Source: Scatomorpha stercorigallinarum
GTDB lineage: Bacteria > Bacillota > Clostridia > Oscillospirales > Oscillospiraceae
Direction of reading: 5' to 3'
NCBI GenBank assembly: GCA_944387865.1
Contig: CALXGN010000022.1
Location: 1 to 28,872, forward strand
DNA length: 28,872 bases
Of this stretch, positions 15,813 to 23,750 are shown in pieces. Made by a program: the position numbers and the translations under genes. The notes beneath the pieces are model-generated. The model was not told the DNA's origin and ran no database searches. It worked only from the letters and a program-made list of their open reading frames with translations. Every line of letters starts with the position of its first letter. Positions within the stretch are counted from its first letter, which is position 1.

Positions 15813-16672
15813 GCGCAAAGAGAGGACTGGGCACGGGCCTCGGCGCACTCTTCGGCGAGGAAGAGCAGGCGAAGTCCGAGGTCGAGCTGGTGCCCCTCGC
15901 CCGGCTGGAGCCGCGCGAGGGCCAGCCGCGCGCGAACTTCGACGAAGAGAGCCTGGCCGAGCTGGCATCGTCGATCGCCGAATACGGGCTCATACAGCCC
16001 ATCACCGTGCGCCGCCTGCCGTCCGGCTACTATCAGATCATCGCCGGCGAGCGGCGCTGGCGCGCCTCGCGCCTGGCGGGGCTGGGCGAGGTGCCCGTGC
16101 GCATCATCGAGGCCGACGACCGCCTGGCGACAGAGCTGGCGCTGGTGGAAAACCTACAGCGCGAGGACCTGAACCCGCTGGAGGAGGCGCAGGGCTACCG
16201 CACGCTGATTGAGGAATACGGCCTCACACAGGACGAGGCCGCCAAGCGGGTCGGCAAATCGCGGCCCGTGGTGACGAACGCACTGCGTCTGCTGGCGCTG
16301 GCGCCGGAGGTGCAGCAGTTCATTGAGCAGGGGCTGCTCTCGGCCGGCCACGCGCGGGCCATCGCCGGGGCGCGGACAGAGGAGACGCAGCTGGACGCCG
16401 CGCGTTCCGTGATAAAAAACGGCCTCTCCGTGCGGCGCACGGAGGAGCTGGTGAAAAAGCTCAACGCCCCGGCCCCGGAGGCGCCGCGCGCGGAGGAAGT
16501 GCTGCGCGTGGACTATGTGAAGGAGGTCACGCGGCGGCTGGAGAGCACACTGGGCCGCAAGGTGAAGCTGACGGAGGGCCCCAACAACCGCGGGCGCATC
16601 ACACTTGAATATTACGGCGCGGACGACCGCGAAGCGCTGATATCCGCCCTTGAGGCGCTGAAAAAACAGTGA
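15809..16672 (+). CDS. parB: Chromosome-partitioning protein ParB (Spo0J)
   Basis: The 287-residue CTPase clamp loads at parS and recruits SMC. The N-terminal KRGLGTGLGALFG (residues 4-16) is the Spo0J/ParA-interacting motif; the CTP-binding region holds GERRWRA (80-86) and ENLQRED (~114-120); the helix-turn-helix (DEAAKRVGKSRPVVTNALRLL) reads parS; a C-terminal dimerisation domain ends near residue 285. The start is TTG at 15809, overlapping the parA stop (TTGA), with GGAGGGAGGAAG upstream. Starting here keeps the conserved N-terminal motif, so the rare start codon is required. Gene order parA-parB-serS is co-transcribed. Confidence 0.97.
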   Translation: MSAKRGLGTGLGALFGEEEQAKSEVELVPLARLEPREGQPRANFDEESLAELASSIAEYGLIQPITVRRLPSGYYQIIAGERRWRASRLAGLGEVPVRIIEADDRLATELALVENLQREDLNPLEEAQGYRTLIEEYGLTQDEAAKRVGKSRPVVTNALRLLALAPEVQQFIEQGLLSAGHARAIAGARTEETQLDAARSVIKNGLSVRRTEELVKKLNAPAPEAPRAEEVLRVDYVKEVTRRLESTLGRKVKLTEGPNNRGRITLEYYGADDREALISALEALKKQ

Positions 16673-16687
16673 GGAGAGAAAAAAGCC

Positions 16688-17992
16688 ATGCTTGACATCA
16701 AATTTGTGCGCGAGAACCCGGAAGCCGTCAAGGAGAACATAAAGAAAAAGTACCAGGATGAAAAGCTGCCGCTGGTGGACGAGGTCATCGAGCTCGACGC
16801 CAGGCTGCGCGCCGCCATCACCGAAGCGAACGACCTGCGCGCGTCCCGCAACGCCCTCAGCAAGCAGATCGGCGCGCTGATGGGACAGGCGAAAAAGGAC
16901 CCCTCCAAGCTGGCCGAGGCCGAGGCCGTGAAGGCCCAGGTGAAGGCTCAGGCCGACCGCCTGGCCGAGCTGGAGGCCATGGAGGGCGAGCTGGAGGGCA
17001 AGGTCCACGCCATCATGCTGCGCATCCCGCAGATGATCGACCCCAGCGTCCCCCTCGGGCCGGACGACAGCTGCAACGTGGAGGCCGAGCGCTTCGGCGA
17101 GCCGGCAGTTCCAGATTTTCCCATTCCCTACCACACGGAGATCATGGAGAGTTTCGGCGGCATCGACCTGGACGCCGCCCGCCGCGTGGCCGGCAACGGC
17201 TTCTACTACCTGCTGGGCGACATCGCCCGCCTGCACGAGGCCGTGCTGGCCTATGCCCGCGACTTCATGATCGGCAAGGGCTTCACCTATGTCATCCCGC
17301 CCTTCATGATCCACGGCGCGGTGGTGGAGGGCGTGATGTCCTTCGCCGAGATGGACGGCATGATGTACAAGATCGAGGGCGAGGACCTCTATCTCATCGG
17401 CACCAGCGAGCACAGCATGATCGGCCGCTTCATCGACCAGATCCTGCCCGAGGCGCAGCTGCCGCTGACGCTCACCAGCTATTCCCCCTGCTTCCGCAAG
17501 GAGAAGGGCGCGCACGGCATCGAGGAGCGCGGCGTCTACCGCATACACCAGTTCGAGAAGCAGGAGATGATCGTCGTCTGCCGCCCGGAGGAGAGCATGG
17601 ACTGGTATGAGAAGCTCTGGCGCTACTCCGTCGAGCTCTTCCGCAGCCTGGACATCCCCGTCCGGCAGCTCAACTGCTGCTCCGGCGACCTGGCCGACCT
17701 GAAGGTGAAGAGCTGCGACATCGAGGCCTGGAGCCCGCGGCAGCAGAAATACTTCGAGGTCTGCTCCTGCTCCAACCTGGGCGACGCGCAGGCCCGCCGG
17801 CTGAAGATCCGCGTCCGCGGGGAGGACGGCAAGCTCTATCTGGCCCACACGCTGAACAACACCTGCGTGGCCCCGCCGCGCATGCTGATAGCCTTCCTGG
17901 AGAACAACCTCAACGCCGACGGCACGGTGGACATCCCGGAGGTGCTGCGGCCGTACATGGGCGGCAAGGCCAAACTCGTGCCGAACAAATAA
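16688..17992 (+). CDS. serS: Seryl-tRNA synthetase
   Basis: This class II synthetase charges tRNA-Ser with serine. The 434-residue protein begins with the long coiled-coil tRNA-binding arm (~1-110; LRASRNALSKQIGALMGQ and KAQVKAQADRLAELE), then the catalytic core: motif 2 around SPCFRKEKG (~275), the serine-binding IGTSEHS segment, and motif 3 with NTCVAPPRMLIAFLEN, where the conserved Arg is kept. The usual bacterial wording is TAEVPLTN and TLVAILEN, so this belongs to the variant clade in some Clostridia with SEHSM-type motifs. A GAGGAG ribosome binding site precedes the ATG at 16688, 15 bp after parB. A terminator follows. Two tRNA-Ser-related genes lie at the right end of the window. Confidence 0.96.
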   Translation: MLDIKFVRENPEAVKENIKKKYQDEKLPLVDEVIELDARLRAAITEANDLRASRNALSKQIGALMGQAKKDPSKLAEAEAVKAQVKAQADRLAELEAMEGELEGKVHAIMLRIPQMIDPSVPLGPDDSCNVEAERFGEPAVPDFPIPYHTEIMESFGGIDLDAARRVAGNGFYYLLGDIARLHEAVLAYARDFMIGKGFTYVIPPFMIHGAVVEGVMSFAEMDGMMYKIEGEDLYLIGTSEHSMIGRFIDQILPEAQLPLTLTSYSPCFRKEKGAHGIEERGVYRIHQFEKQEMIVVCRPEESMDWYEKLWRYSVELFRSLDIPVRQLNCCSGDLADLKVKSCDIEAWSPRQQKYFEVCSCSNLGDAQARRLKIRVRGEDGKLYLAHTLNNTCVAPPRMLIAFLENNLNADGTVDIPEVLRPYMGGKAKLVPNK

Positions 17993-18002
17993 GGGGCGAA
18001 AT

Positions 18003-18045
18003 AACAGCCGCCCGGCTGCCGCCGGACGGCTGTTCGTCCTTTTTG
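18003..18045 (+). terminator. Terminator of the parA-parB-serS operon
   Basis: AACAGCCGCCCGGC (18003-18016) pairs with GCCGGACGGCTGTT (18021-18034), one mismatch, 4-nt loop, followed by CGTCCTTTTTG. Confidence 0.75.
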
Positions 18046-18141
18046 GGGCTTTCACGCGGCGCGCTGCCCGGAAGAAACTGTGCCGCCATTGATAGCGAAT
18101 TGATATGTCCGGCCTATGTTAAAGCGCAGGAGGTCGATCCC

Positions 18142-18735
18142 ATGCCCTGCGTATACATCCTTCTCAGCCGGACGAAAACACTCTATTCGCACATCGTCAG
18201 CCTCGCCGAGGGCGGCGGGGGCTACACCCACGCTTCGCTCGCCCTGGGTCCCGGCTGCTCGCGCGTGTACAGCTTTTCGCGCAAATATGCGCGATTTCCC
18301 CTGCCCTCGCCGCTGGTGCGCGAGGACGTCCCGGGCAGCTATATGGCGCGCCACCCGCAGACGCCCTGCGCGCTCTACCGCCTGGCGGTGACGGACGCCC
18401 AGCGCGCGCACATTTCCAAGCGCGTGGCGGAGATGCTGCTCGGCGGCACGCACTACCGCTACTCCCTGCTCGGCAGCGCGCTCTGCGCGCTGGACATCGC
18501 CCACGAGCGCAGTTACCACTATTTCTGCTCGCAGTTCGTCGCCTCGGTGCTCGCCGGGTGCGGCGCGCTGGAGCTGCCGAAGCCGCCCTCGCTCGTCCGC
18601 CCCGCGGACTTTGAGCGCATGGCCGGCCTCGATCTCGACTACACCGGCCCCGTCTGCGGCGCGCCGGGCGTGGAGGACATCTTTGAAAAGGGGGAGACCT
18701 GCTATGGCCTTCCGGGAAGGGCGCGAGCTCACTGA
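18142..18735 (+). CDS. Permuted papain-fold (NlpC/P60-like) protein
   Basis: I infer a circularly permuted NlpC/P60/YiiX-type fold from the layout in this 197-residue protein: the histidine appears early (GGGGYTHASLAL, His ~34), a second polar site comes mid-protein, and a cysteine comes late in FCSQFVASVL (Cys ~133), reversing the order in secreted NlpC/P60 cell-wall hydrolases. No signal peptide is seen, so it would act inside the cell, perhaps on acyl-lipid or peptide substrates; the function is unknown. AGGAGG 9 bp before the ATG at 18142 defines the start. It heads an operon with a VTT membrane protein (32-bp overlap) and a two-component system, so it is probably membrane- or envelope-stress-related. 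Catalysis is unproven. Confidence 0.72.
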   Translation: MPCVYILLSRTKTLYSHIVSLAEGGGGYTHASLALGPGCSRVYSFSRKYARFPLPSPLVREDVPGSYMARHPQTPCALYRLAVTDAQRAHISKRVAEMLLGGTHYRYSLLGSALCALDIAHERSYHYFCSQFVASVLAGCGALELPKPPSLVRPADFERMAGLDLDYTGPVCGAPGVEDIFEKGETCYGLPGRARAH

Positions 18736-19444
18736 GCGCGGCAAAAAGCTCATCGCCGCGGCCGCCATCGCCGTGTTCATATTGCTCACCTGCGCCGTGG
18801 CCTGGTTCGTGGGCCGCCCGCTGCTCGCCTTTGTCTCGGAGCCCGAGCGCTTCCGCGAGTGGGTGGACAGCGCGGGCTACATGGGCTGGGTGTATTTCCT
18901 CGGCATCCAGATATTGCAGGTCTTTGTGGCCATCATCCCCGGCGAGCCGGTGGAGCTGGGCGCGGGCTACGCCTTCGGCGCCGTGGAGGGCACGCTGCTG
19001 TGCCTCGCCGGCTCCGTCGCGGGCAGCCTGCTCATCTTCGGCTTCGTGCGGCGCTTCGGCGTCCGCGCGGTGGAGGTGTTCTTCCCCCCGGAGAAGATAA
19101 ACTCCCTGCGCTTCCTGCACAACGCCCGCCGCCGCAACGCCCTGGTGTTCCTGCTGATGGTCATCCCCGGCACGCCCAAGGACCTGCTGAGCTACTTCGT
19201 GCCGCTGACGGACATGCCCCTGCGCACCTGGCTCTTCATCACCACCGTGGCGCGCATACCGTCCATCGTCACCTCCACCGTGGGCGGGGACGCGCTGGGC
19301 GTGCAGAACTACGTATTCGCGCTCATAGCCCTCGGCGCAACCGCCCTGATAAGCGCTGCGGGGCTGCTGATATACCGCGGCATCTGCCGCAGGCACGACA
19401 GGGAGGAGGCCGAACGCCATGGCGGAAAAGATACTGATAGCTGA
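18704..19444 (+). CDS. TVP38/TMEM64 (VTT-domain) membrane protein
   Basis: A 246-residue protein of the DedA/VTT superfamily with about six hydrophobic segments (~15-37, 53-73, 84-107, 149-160 region, 185-200, 212-234). The VTT core shows FVAIIPGEPVELGAGYAFG (~72-90), the re-entrant loop signature with Pro and Glu, and a second hairpin VIPGTPKDLLSYF (~155-167). Homologues handle lipid movement, including undecaprenyl-phosphate and phospholipid scrambling or flipping. The ATG at 18704 follows GGGGGAGA. It overlaps the preceding gene by 32 bp and the response-regulator gene by 26 bp, so the four genes form one compact operon. The substrate is unknown. Confidence 0.9.
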   Translation: MAFREGRELTERGKKLIAAAAIAVFILLTCAVAWFVGRPLLAFVSEPERFREWVDSAGYMGWVYFLGIQILQVFVAIIPGEPVELGAGYAFGAVEGTLLCLAGSVAGSLLIFGFVRRFGVRAVEVFFPPEKINSLRFLHNARRRNALVFLLMVIPGTPKDLLSYFVPLTDMPLRTWLFITTVARIPSIVTSTVGGDALGVQNYVFALIALGATALISAAGLLIYRGICRRHDREEAERHGGKDTDS

Positions 19445-20096
19445 CGACGAGCAGGACATCGTCTCCATGCTGGACAGCTACTTCACACGCCGGGGGTACC
19501 AGGTGCTGCGCGCGTACTCGGGCGCGGAGGCCGTGCGCCTTGCCGAACGCGCGCCGGACGTGATACTGCTGGACGTGGGGCTGCCGGACATGGACGGGCT
19601 GGAGGTCTGCCGGCGCATCCGCGCCTATGTCTCCTGCCCCATCGTGTTCCTCACCGCGCGGGTGGAGGACGCGGACAAGATCCGCGGCTTCGCCGCCGGC
19701 GGCGACGACTATGTGGTCAAGCCCTTCTCCATCGACGAGCTGGGCGCGCGCGTGGCCGCCCACCTGCGCCGCGAAAAGCGCCACGCCGCCGCGGCCGAGC
19801 TGCGCTTTGACGGCGACCTGGTGATAAACTACTCCGACCGCACGGCCTCCCTGGCCGGGCGGGACGTGGGCCTGGCCCGCCGCGAGTTCGACATCCTCGA
19901 GTTCCTCTCGCAGAACCCGGGGCTGGTGTTCGACAAGGAGCGCATCTACGAGGGCGTCTGGGGCATCGACGGCGAGGGCGACAGCACCGTGGTGGTGGAG
20001 CACATCCGCCGCATCCGCGTCAAGCTCGCCGCCGCCGGCGCGCAGCGGACGTATATCGAGACGGTCTGGGGCGTGGGCTACAAATGGGCAAAGTAG
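19419..20096 (+). CDS. OmpR-family response regulator
   Basis: The 225-residue protein has a receiver domain (1-~118) with Asp9-Asp10, phospho-acceptor Asp52 in ILLDVGLPDMDG, Thr79 and Lys101 (VVKPFS), then a winged-helix OmpR/PhoB DNA-binding domain ending in RTYIETVWGVGYKWAK. It pairs with the histidine kinase encoded 13 bp into its 3' end and overlaps the upstream VTT gene. The operon context suggests that it controls the envelope genes in front of it. Confidence 0.95.
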   Translation: MAEKILIADDEQDIVSMLDSYFTRRGYQVLRAYSGAEAVRLAERAPDVILLDVGLPDMDGLEVCRRIRAYVSCPIVFLTARVEDADKIRGFAAGGDDYVVKPFSIDELGARVAAHLRREKRHAAAAELRFDGDLVINYSDRTASLAGRDVGLARREFDILEFLSQNPGLVFDKERIYEGVWGIDGEGDSTVVVEHIRRIRVKLAAAGAQRTYIETVWGVGYKWAK

Positions 20097-21457
20097 CAGA
20101 GCGGCTTCGTCTGGCGCGGTCACGCGCCAGAGAGCGGCGTGTCCGGACGCGCCGCTATTTCCGCGACATGTCGCTGAAAACGGCCTTCATCTGGTACGTC
20201 CTGGTGGCCGCCGCCCTGGCCACGGCCGCCTGCTCGATCATCGTGAACGCCCTGGACGGCGCGCGCGTCGAAATGTACTTCAAATATCAGGACATGGGCG
20301 AGCGCATCGAGGTGCCGCCCGGCGGGCGGCATGACATCTATGTCTCCACCGAGGGCAGCGAGGTCTACACGGTCTACGACGCCGTCGGCAAGGTCGTCGC
20401 CCACGGCGAGGTGGCCTACGGCGAGGGCAGCGTGGAGATCGGGCTCAACACGGAAAACGGCATGGACAGCGCCACCTACAGCCTCATCATCAGCCCCACC
20501 TTCAGCGCGGAGGACCGCCTGCTGGACCGCATACTGGCAACGCTGCAGGCGGCCTGCCTGCCGGGCTGCTACCTGGGCGCGCTGTTCCTCTGCGCCGTGG
20601 CCTTCTGGCGGCGGAAGCTGGACGGCCCCATCCGCACGCTGACGGACGCCTCCTCCCGCATCGCCCGCAGCGACCTTGATTTCCACATCGAGGCCACCTC
20701 CGCCAACGAGCTGGGGCGGCTGTGCTCTTCCTTTGAGTACATGCGCGCGGCGCTGGACCGCTCGGCGCGCGAGACCTGGGCGCAGATGGAGGAGCGGCGG
20801 CGTTTGAACTCCGCCTTCGCCCACGACCTGCGCACGCCGCTGACGGTGCTGAAGGGCCGCGCGGCCATGCTGGCCGCAGAACTGCCCTCAGGCGCGCTCA
20901 GCGGCTCTGAGGCGGCCGAAGAGGTGAAGGTCATGCAGCGGCACATCGCGCGCCTGGAGCGCTATGTGGACGCCATGGCGAACGTACAGCGCCTGGAGGA
21001 CATGGAGCCGCAGCCGCGGCCGGTGAAGGTCGCCGAGCTCGCGCGCGAGCTTGCGGAGACGGCCGCCATCCTCTGCCCCACGCTGGAGACGCATGTGGAG
21101 CGCAGCGGCGCGCTGGTGGCCACGGTGGACGCGGAGATCGTCCTCCAGGTGGCGGAAAACATCCTCTCCAACGCCTCGCGCTACGCCAGGAAGCGGCTCG
21201 ATATCGCGCTCGAGGCCGCCTCCGGCGCGCTCACGCTCGCCGTCATCGACGACGGCCCCGGCTTCTCGGCCGAGGCGCTGGCCCGCGCCTCCGCGCCCTT
21301 CTACAAGGGCCGCGAGAGCGGCCCCGAGCACCTGGGCCTGGGGCTGAACATCTGCGACATCCTCTGCCGCCGCCATGGCGGCGCGCTCACCGTGTCCAAC
21401 GCGGCGGGCGGGGCGCAAATTACGGCAAGGTTTGAGAATACGAGGGGGACTGGTTAA
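20084..21457 (+). CDS. Sensor histidine kinase (HAMP, HisKA, HATPase)
   Basis: A 457-residue membrane kinase. After a basic cytoplasmic N-terminus it has TM1 (~34-55), an extracytoplasmic sensing region (~56-150), TM2 (~153-175), a HAMP linker (~178-232) and a HisKA H-box FAHDLRTPLTVLKG with His247. The ATPase domain shows the N-box NILSNASRYA, G1 DDGPGF and G2 GLGLNIC. It overlaps the response-regulator gene by 13 bp and ends with ARFENTRGTG; the last few codons and the stop fall inside the TACGAGGGGGAC repeat unit that starts the R2 mosaic, so the repeat appears to have inserted at or very near the 3' end. Signal unknown. Confidence 0.94.
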   Translation: MGKVAERLRLARSRARERRVRTRRYFRDMSLKTAFIWYVLVAAALATAACSIIVNALDGARVEMYFKYQDMGERIEVPPGGRHDIYVSTEGSEVYTVYDAVGKVVAHGEVAYGEGSVEIGLNTENGMDSATYSLIISPTFSAEDRLLDRILATLQAACLPGCYLGALFLCAVAFWRRKLDGPIRTLTDASSRIARSDLDFHIEATSANELGRLCSSFEYMRAALDRSARETWAQMEERRRLNSAFAHDLRTPLTVLKGRAAMLAAELPSGALSGSEAAEEVKVMQRHIARLERYVDAMANVQRLEDMEPQPRPVKVAELARELAETAAILCPTLETHVERSGALVATVDAEIVLQVAENILSNASRYARKRLDIALEAASGALTLAVIDDGPGFSAEALARASAPFYKGRESGPEHLGLGLNICDILCRRHGGALTVSNAAGGAQITARFENTRGTG

Positions 21458-22136
21458 TACGAGGGGGACTTCGTCCCCCTCGTAGGCTCCCCCTCGCGCC
21501 GCACAGCGCCGCGGTTGCGCCCACGGGGCGCAAGATAAGGTATCCCCGGCAGGCAAAGCCCGCCGGGGATTTTGGCCGCCCTATGCGGGCGGCCATTCCG
21601 ATATTTGGGACGTTGGAAGCCTCTGAGTCAACAGGCTTTTCTAAGGTGTCCCATTTTGCTTAAGCAAAATGGGACTTAAATACGCCGCCCGCGCTGGCGG
21701 GCGCGGGCGAGCGAGATGGGCGGAGCGGGCGGAGCCCGCCCACGAGGGGTGGTTTGCGTGTCTCTATGCCTCCCCTACTTGTAGGGGAGGTGGCCGCACT
21801 TTAGTGCGGCCGGAGGGGTGCCGGAAGTCTGCGGTTCTTATCGAAGATGCGCAAACCTTCAACACCCCTCCGTCGCCTGCTGCGCAGGCGCCACCTCCCC
21901 TGCACGGCAGGGGAGGCTTTTAAGTTTGAGAAAACTTAGTGCCGCGAGCGAAGCGAAGCAACGCACGGTCGGCGGCAAGCAAAGCCATCCGATGACGGGA
22001 TGACCACTTACGACACGCAGAAACCCGTAAAAGACAGCTCGCGCCTCCGATGCGCACCAAAGCGCTTTTCTTTGGGGCGCCACTCCCGTTTCTTTGGGCA
22101 AGACCAAAGAAATGGGGTGGCACGTGGCCCGCGGGC
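21434..22136. repeat. Composite palindromic intergenic repeat, copy R2 (inverted relative to R1)
   Basis: About 700 bp after the histidine kinase gene contain the R1 modules in reverse order and orientation: TACGAGGGGGAC with its palindromic partner (21434-21485), the GGGCGGCC module (21520-21592), the CCCATTTTGC/GGGCGGAGC module (21645-21750), a complete 150-bp CCTCCCCTACTTGTAGGGG element (21768-21917), the GCGAGCGAAGCGAAGCAACG module (~21943), and a TTTCTTTGG/CCAAAGAAA hairpin (~22089-22115). No open frame here looks like a gene. Confidence 0.85.
21768..21917. repeat. 150-bp palindromic element, copy in R2
   Basis: The element opens with hairpin CCTCCCCTAC-TT-GTAGGGGAGG, then hairpin GGCCGCAC/GTGCGGCC, a long-range GGAGGGGTG/CACCCCTCC pairing around a variable ~40-nt core, hairpin GCCTG/CAGGC, and a final hairpin CCTCCCCTGC-ACG-GCAGGGGAGG. 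A second complete copy lies at 28151-28302 with the same boundaries and a diverged core. Confidence 0.85.
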
Positions 22137-22225
22137 AAAGTTTACAATTCCCTAAAACTTATGATGCAACTTTGATGTAATCCTGTAGTACCCTGTCCAC
22201 AACAGAAGAAACGGAGGGGATCACG

Positions 22226-22357
22226 ATGAAACGACTCGCCGCTCTCATAGCTGCCCTTGCGCTCACGCTCAGCCTTTCGGCCTGCGGCGGCGGGCCTGCT
22301 CAGGGGCAGGCCGTCAGCGCCTCGCTGCGGATGCCGCGCACCGTGGTCTCAGTCTAA
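22226..22357 (+). CDS. Small lipoprotein, probable remnant
   Basis: A 43-residue frame with a textbook lipoprotein signal: MKRLAALIAALALTLSLSAC with lipobox LSAC at 17-20, then GGGPAQG and only ~16 further residues. AGGGG lies 7 bp before the ATG at 22226. Functional lipoproteins usually continue for hundreds of residues, so this is either a truncated gene or a very short surface peptide. Its last 9 bp overlap the 3' end of the convergent acetyltransferase gene, suggesting that a deletion joined them. Confidence 0.6.
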   Translation: MKRLAALIAALALTLSLSACGGGPAQGQAVSASLRMPRTVVSV

Positions 22358-22969
22358 GCCCTCCATCAGCGCGCGCAGCGTCTCGTGGAAGCGCCCGGCG
22401 TGCAGCCCGTCCAGCAGGCGGTGGTTGAGCTCCAGGCAGATGTTCAGCTTCACGCGCCCATCGCTCTCGTAATAGCGCCCCCAGTTGATACGCGGCACGG
22501 AGTCGTCCGGGTCCAGGTCGCGCTCGTTGGTCATGGCGGTCACCTCCAGCCAGGGCAGGCAGGAGAAATAGATGAGCTCGTCCGTCTCCGCCGCCGGCTC
22601 GATAAAGCGCGTGGCGGCGCGGCTCTTCTCCCGCGCGGCGCGGCAGAACTCCTCCAGCGTGCCCTCCGCCGGCATGGTGACGATGTGGAAGCTCTCGCTG
22701 CCCGGCTTGAGGTCCGTGAAGCTCGGCATCCGCCGCTCCAGGCGGTGTACGCCGTCCTTGCGGATGGCGTAGCGGAAGCCCTCCACGCTGTTGGCCGCCT
22801 TCGTGCAGAGATAGACCAGCGCATAATAGAAGGACAGGCCCCGCTCGTGCGCCCAGCGGCGCAGCTCGGTGACGTCCTCCGTGTAGCACAGCGCGTAAAA
22901 CGGGTCGCTCATGCCGGAGAAGAACTCGTATATCTCCCGCCGCGGCCAGTTTTCCAGTTCGATCTTCAT
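22349..22969 (-). CDS. CAT-family acetyltransferase
   Basis: A 206-residue member of the chloramphenicol acetyltransferase-type trimer family that uses acetyl-CoA. The C-terminal active-site motif reads NHRLLDG (His-x3-Asp-Gly), where the catalytic His and structural Asp are kept and only the preceding His of the classical HHxxxDG is Asn. FSCLPWLEVTAM and the INWGRYY region also fit the fold. The start at 22969 (MKIELENW) is preferred because ATG at 22990 would add residues before the family N-terminus. Family membership does not prove drug resistance; many such enzymes act on other hydroxyl acceptors. It sits between the ribosomal operon terminator and the lipoprotein remnant, apart from any resistance context. 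Confidence 0.87.
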   Translation of the reverse strand: MKIELENWPRREIYEFFSGMSDPFYALCYTEDVTELRRWAHERGLSFYYALVYLCTKAANSVEGFRYAIRKDGVHRLERRMPSFTDLKPGSESFHIVTMPAEGTLEEFCRAAREKSRAATRFIEPAAETDELIYFSCLPWLEVTAMTNERDLDPDDSVPRINWGRYYESDGRVKLNICLELNHRLLDGLHAGRFHETLRALMEGLD

Positions 22970-22997
22970 CCTCTTTCCACCTCTCTCCATATAAACG

Positions 22998-23025
22998 TAA
23001 CGGCCCCCTTTCAAGGGGGCCGTTA
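22998..23025 (-). terminator. Terminator of the rpmG-secE-nusG-rplK-rplA operon
   Basis: TAACGGCCCCCTT (22998-23010) pairs with AAGGGGGCCGTTA (23013-23025), a perfect 13-bp stem with a 2-nt centre, 13 bp after the rplA stop. The U-tract on the minus strand is weak (CGTTTATA). Confidence 0.7.
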
Positions 23026-23038
23026 TGCGTGTTTGGCG

Positions 23039-23731
23039 TTACATCTGCTTGTTGGCGTTGATCTTCACGCCGGGGCCCATCGTGGAGGCGGTGACGCAGC
23101 TCCTGATGTACTGGCCCTTGGCCGCCGCGGGCTTCGCGCGGACGATGGCGCCGATGAGGGTGTTGTAGTTCTCAACGAGCTTCTCAGCGCCGAAGCTGAC
23201 CTTGCCGATGGGGCAGTGGATGATGTTGGTCTTGTCCAGGCGGTACTCGACCTTACCGGCCTTGGCCTCGGTGATGGCCTGGGTGATGTTGGGGGTGACG
23301 GTACCGGCCTTGGGGCTGGGCATCAGGCCCTTGGGGCCCAGCAGCTTGCCCAGACGGCCCACGACGCCCATCATGTCGGGGCTGGCGATGACGGTGTCGA
23401 ACTCGAACCAGTTCTCGGTCTGGATCTTCTGCACCAGGTCCTGGCCGCCGGCATAGTCGGCGCCGGCCGCCTTGGCCTCCTCCTCGCGCTCCGGCTTGCA
23501 GAACACGAGCACGCGCACGCTCTTGCCGGTACCGTTCGGCAGCACGACGGCGCCGCGGACCTGCTGGTCGGCGTGGCGGGAATCAACGCCCAGCTTCACG
23601 TGCAGCTCGACGGTCTCGTCGAACTTGGCGCGGCTGGCCTTGCAGACGAGCTCAAAGGCCTCCTGGGGGTCGTACTGCGTCTGCTTATCTATGAGCTTGG
23701 AGCTCTCTTTATAATTCTTACCTCTGAACAC
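23039..23731 (-). CDS. rplA: 50S ribosomal protein L1
   Basis: L1 forms the mobile stalk at the E site and regulates its own operon. The 230-residue protein contains the expected FDETVELHVKLGVDSRHADQQVRG (shown across ~35-58), VLPNGTGK, IASPDMMGVVGRLGKLLGP and the C-terminal GPGVKIN end. The start codon is GTG at 23731 with AGGAGG 8 bp upstream. A likely L1-binding leader sits between rplK and rplA. The gene is last in its operon: rplJ and rplL, normally next, are missing and a terminator follows. Confidence 0.96.
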   Translation of the reverse strand: MFRGKNYKESSKLIDKQTQYDPQEAFELVCKASRAKFDETVELHVKLGVDSRHADQQVRGAVVLPNGTGKSVRVLVFCKPEREEEAKAAGADYAGGQDLVQKIQTENWFEFDTVIASPDMMGVVGRLGKLLGPKGLMPSPKAGTVTPNITQAITEAKAGKVEYRLDKTNIIHCPIGKVSFGAEKLVENYNTLIGAIVRAKPAAAKGQYIRSCVTASTMGPGVKINANKQM

Positions 23732-23750
23732 TTTGATATCCTCCTAAAAA

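Noticed and set aside
16154..18055. Long minus-strand open frame antisense to parB and serS
   Set aside because: Covers two certain genes on the opposite strand and shows the same artefact composition.
21434..22136. Complete transposon
   Set aside because: No transposase or terminal inverted repeats with target duplication could be seen.
22349..22969. Chloramphenicol resistance gene
   Set aside because: Only fold-family membership is visible; the first motif His is Asn and there is no resistance context.
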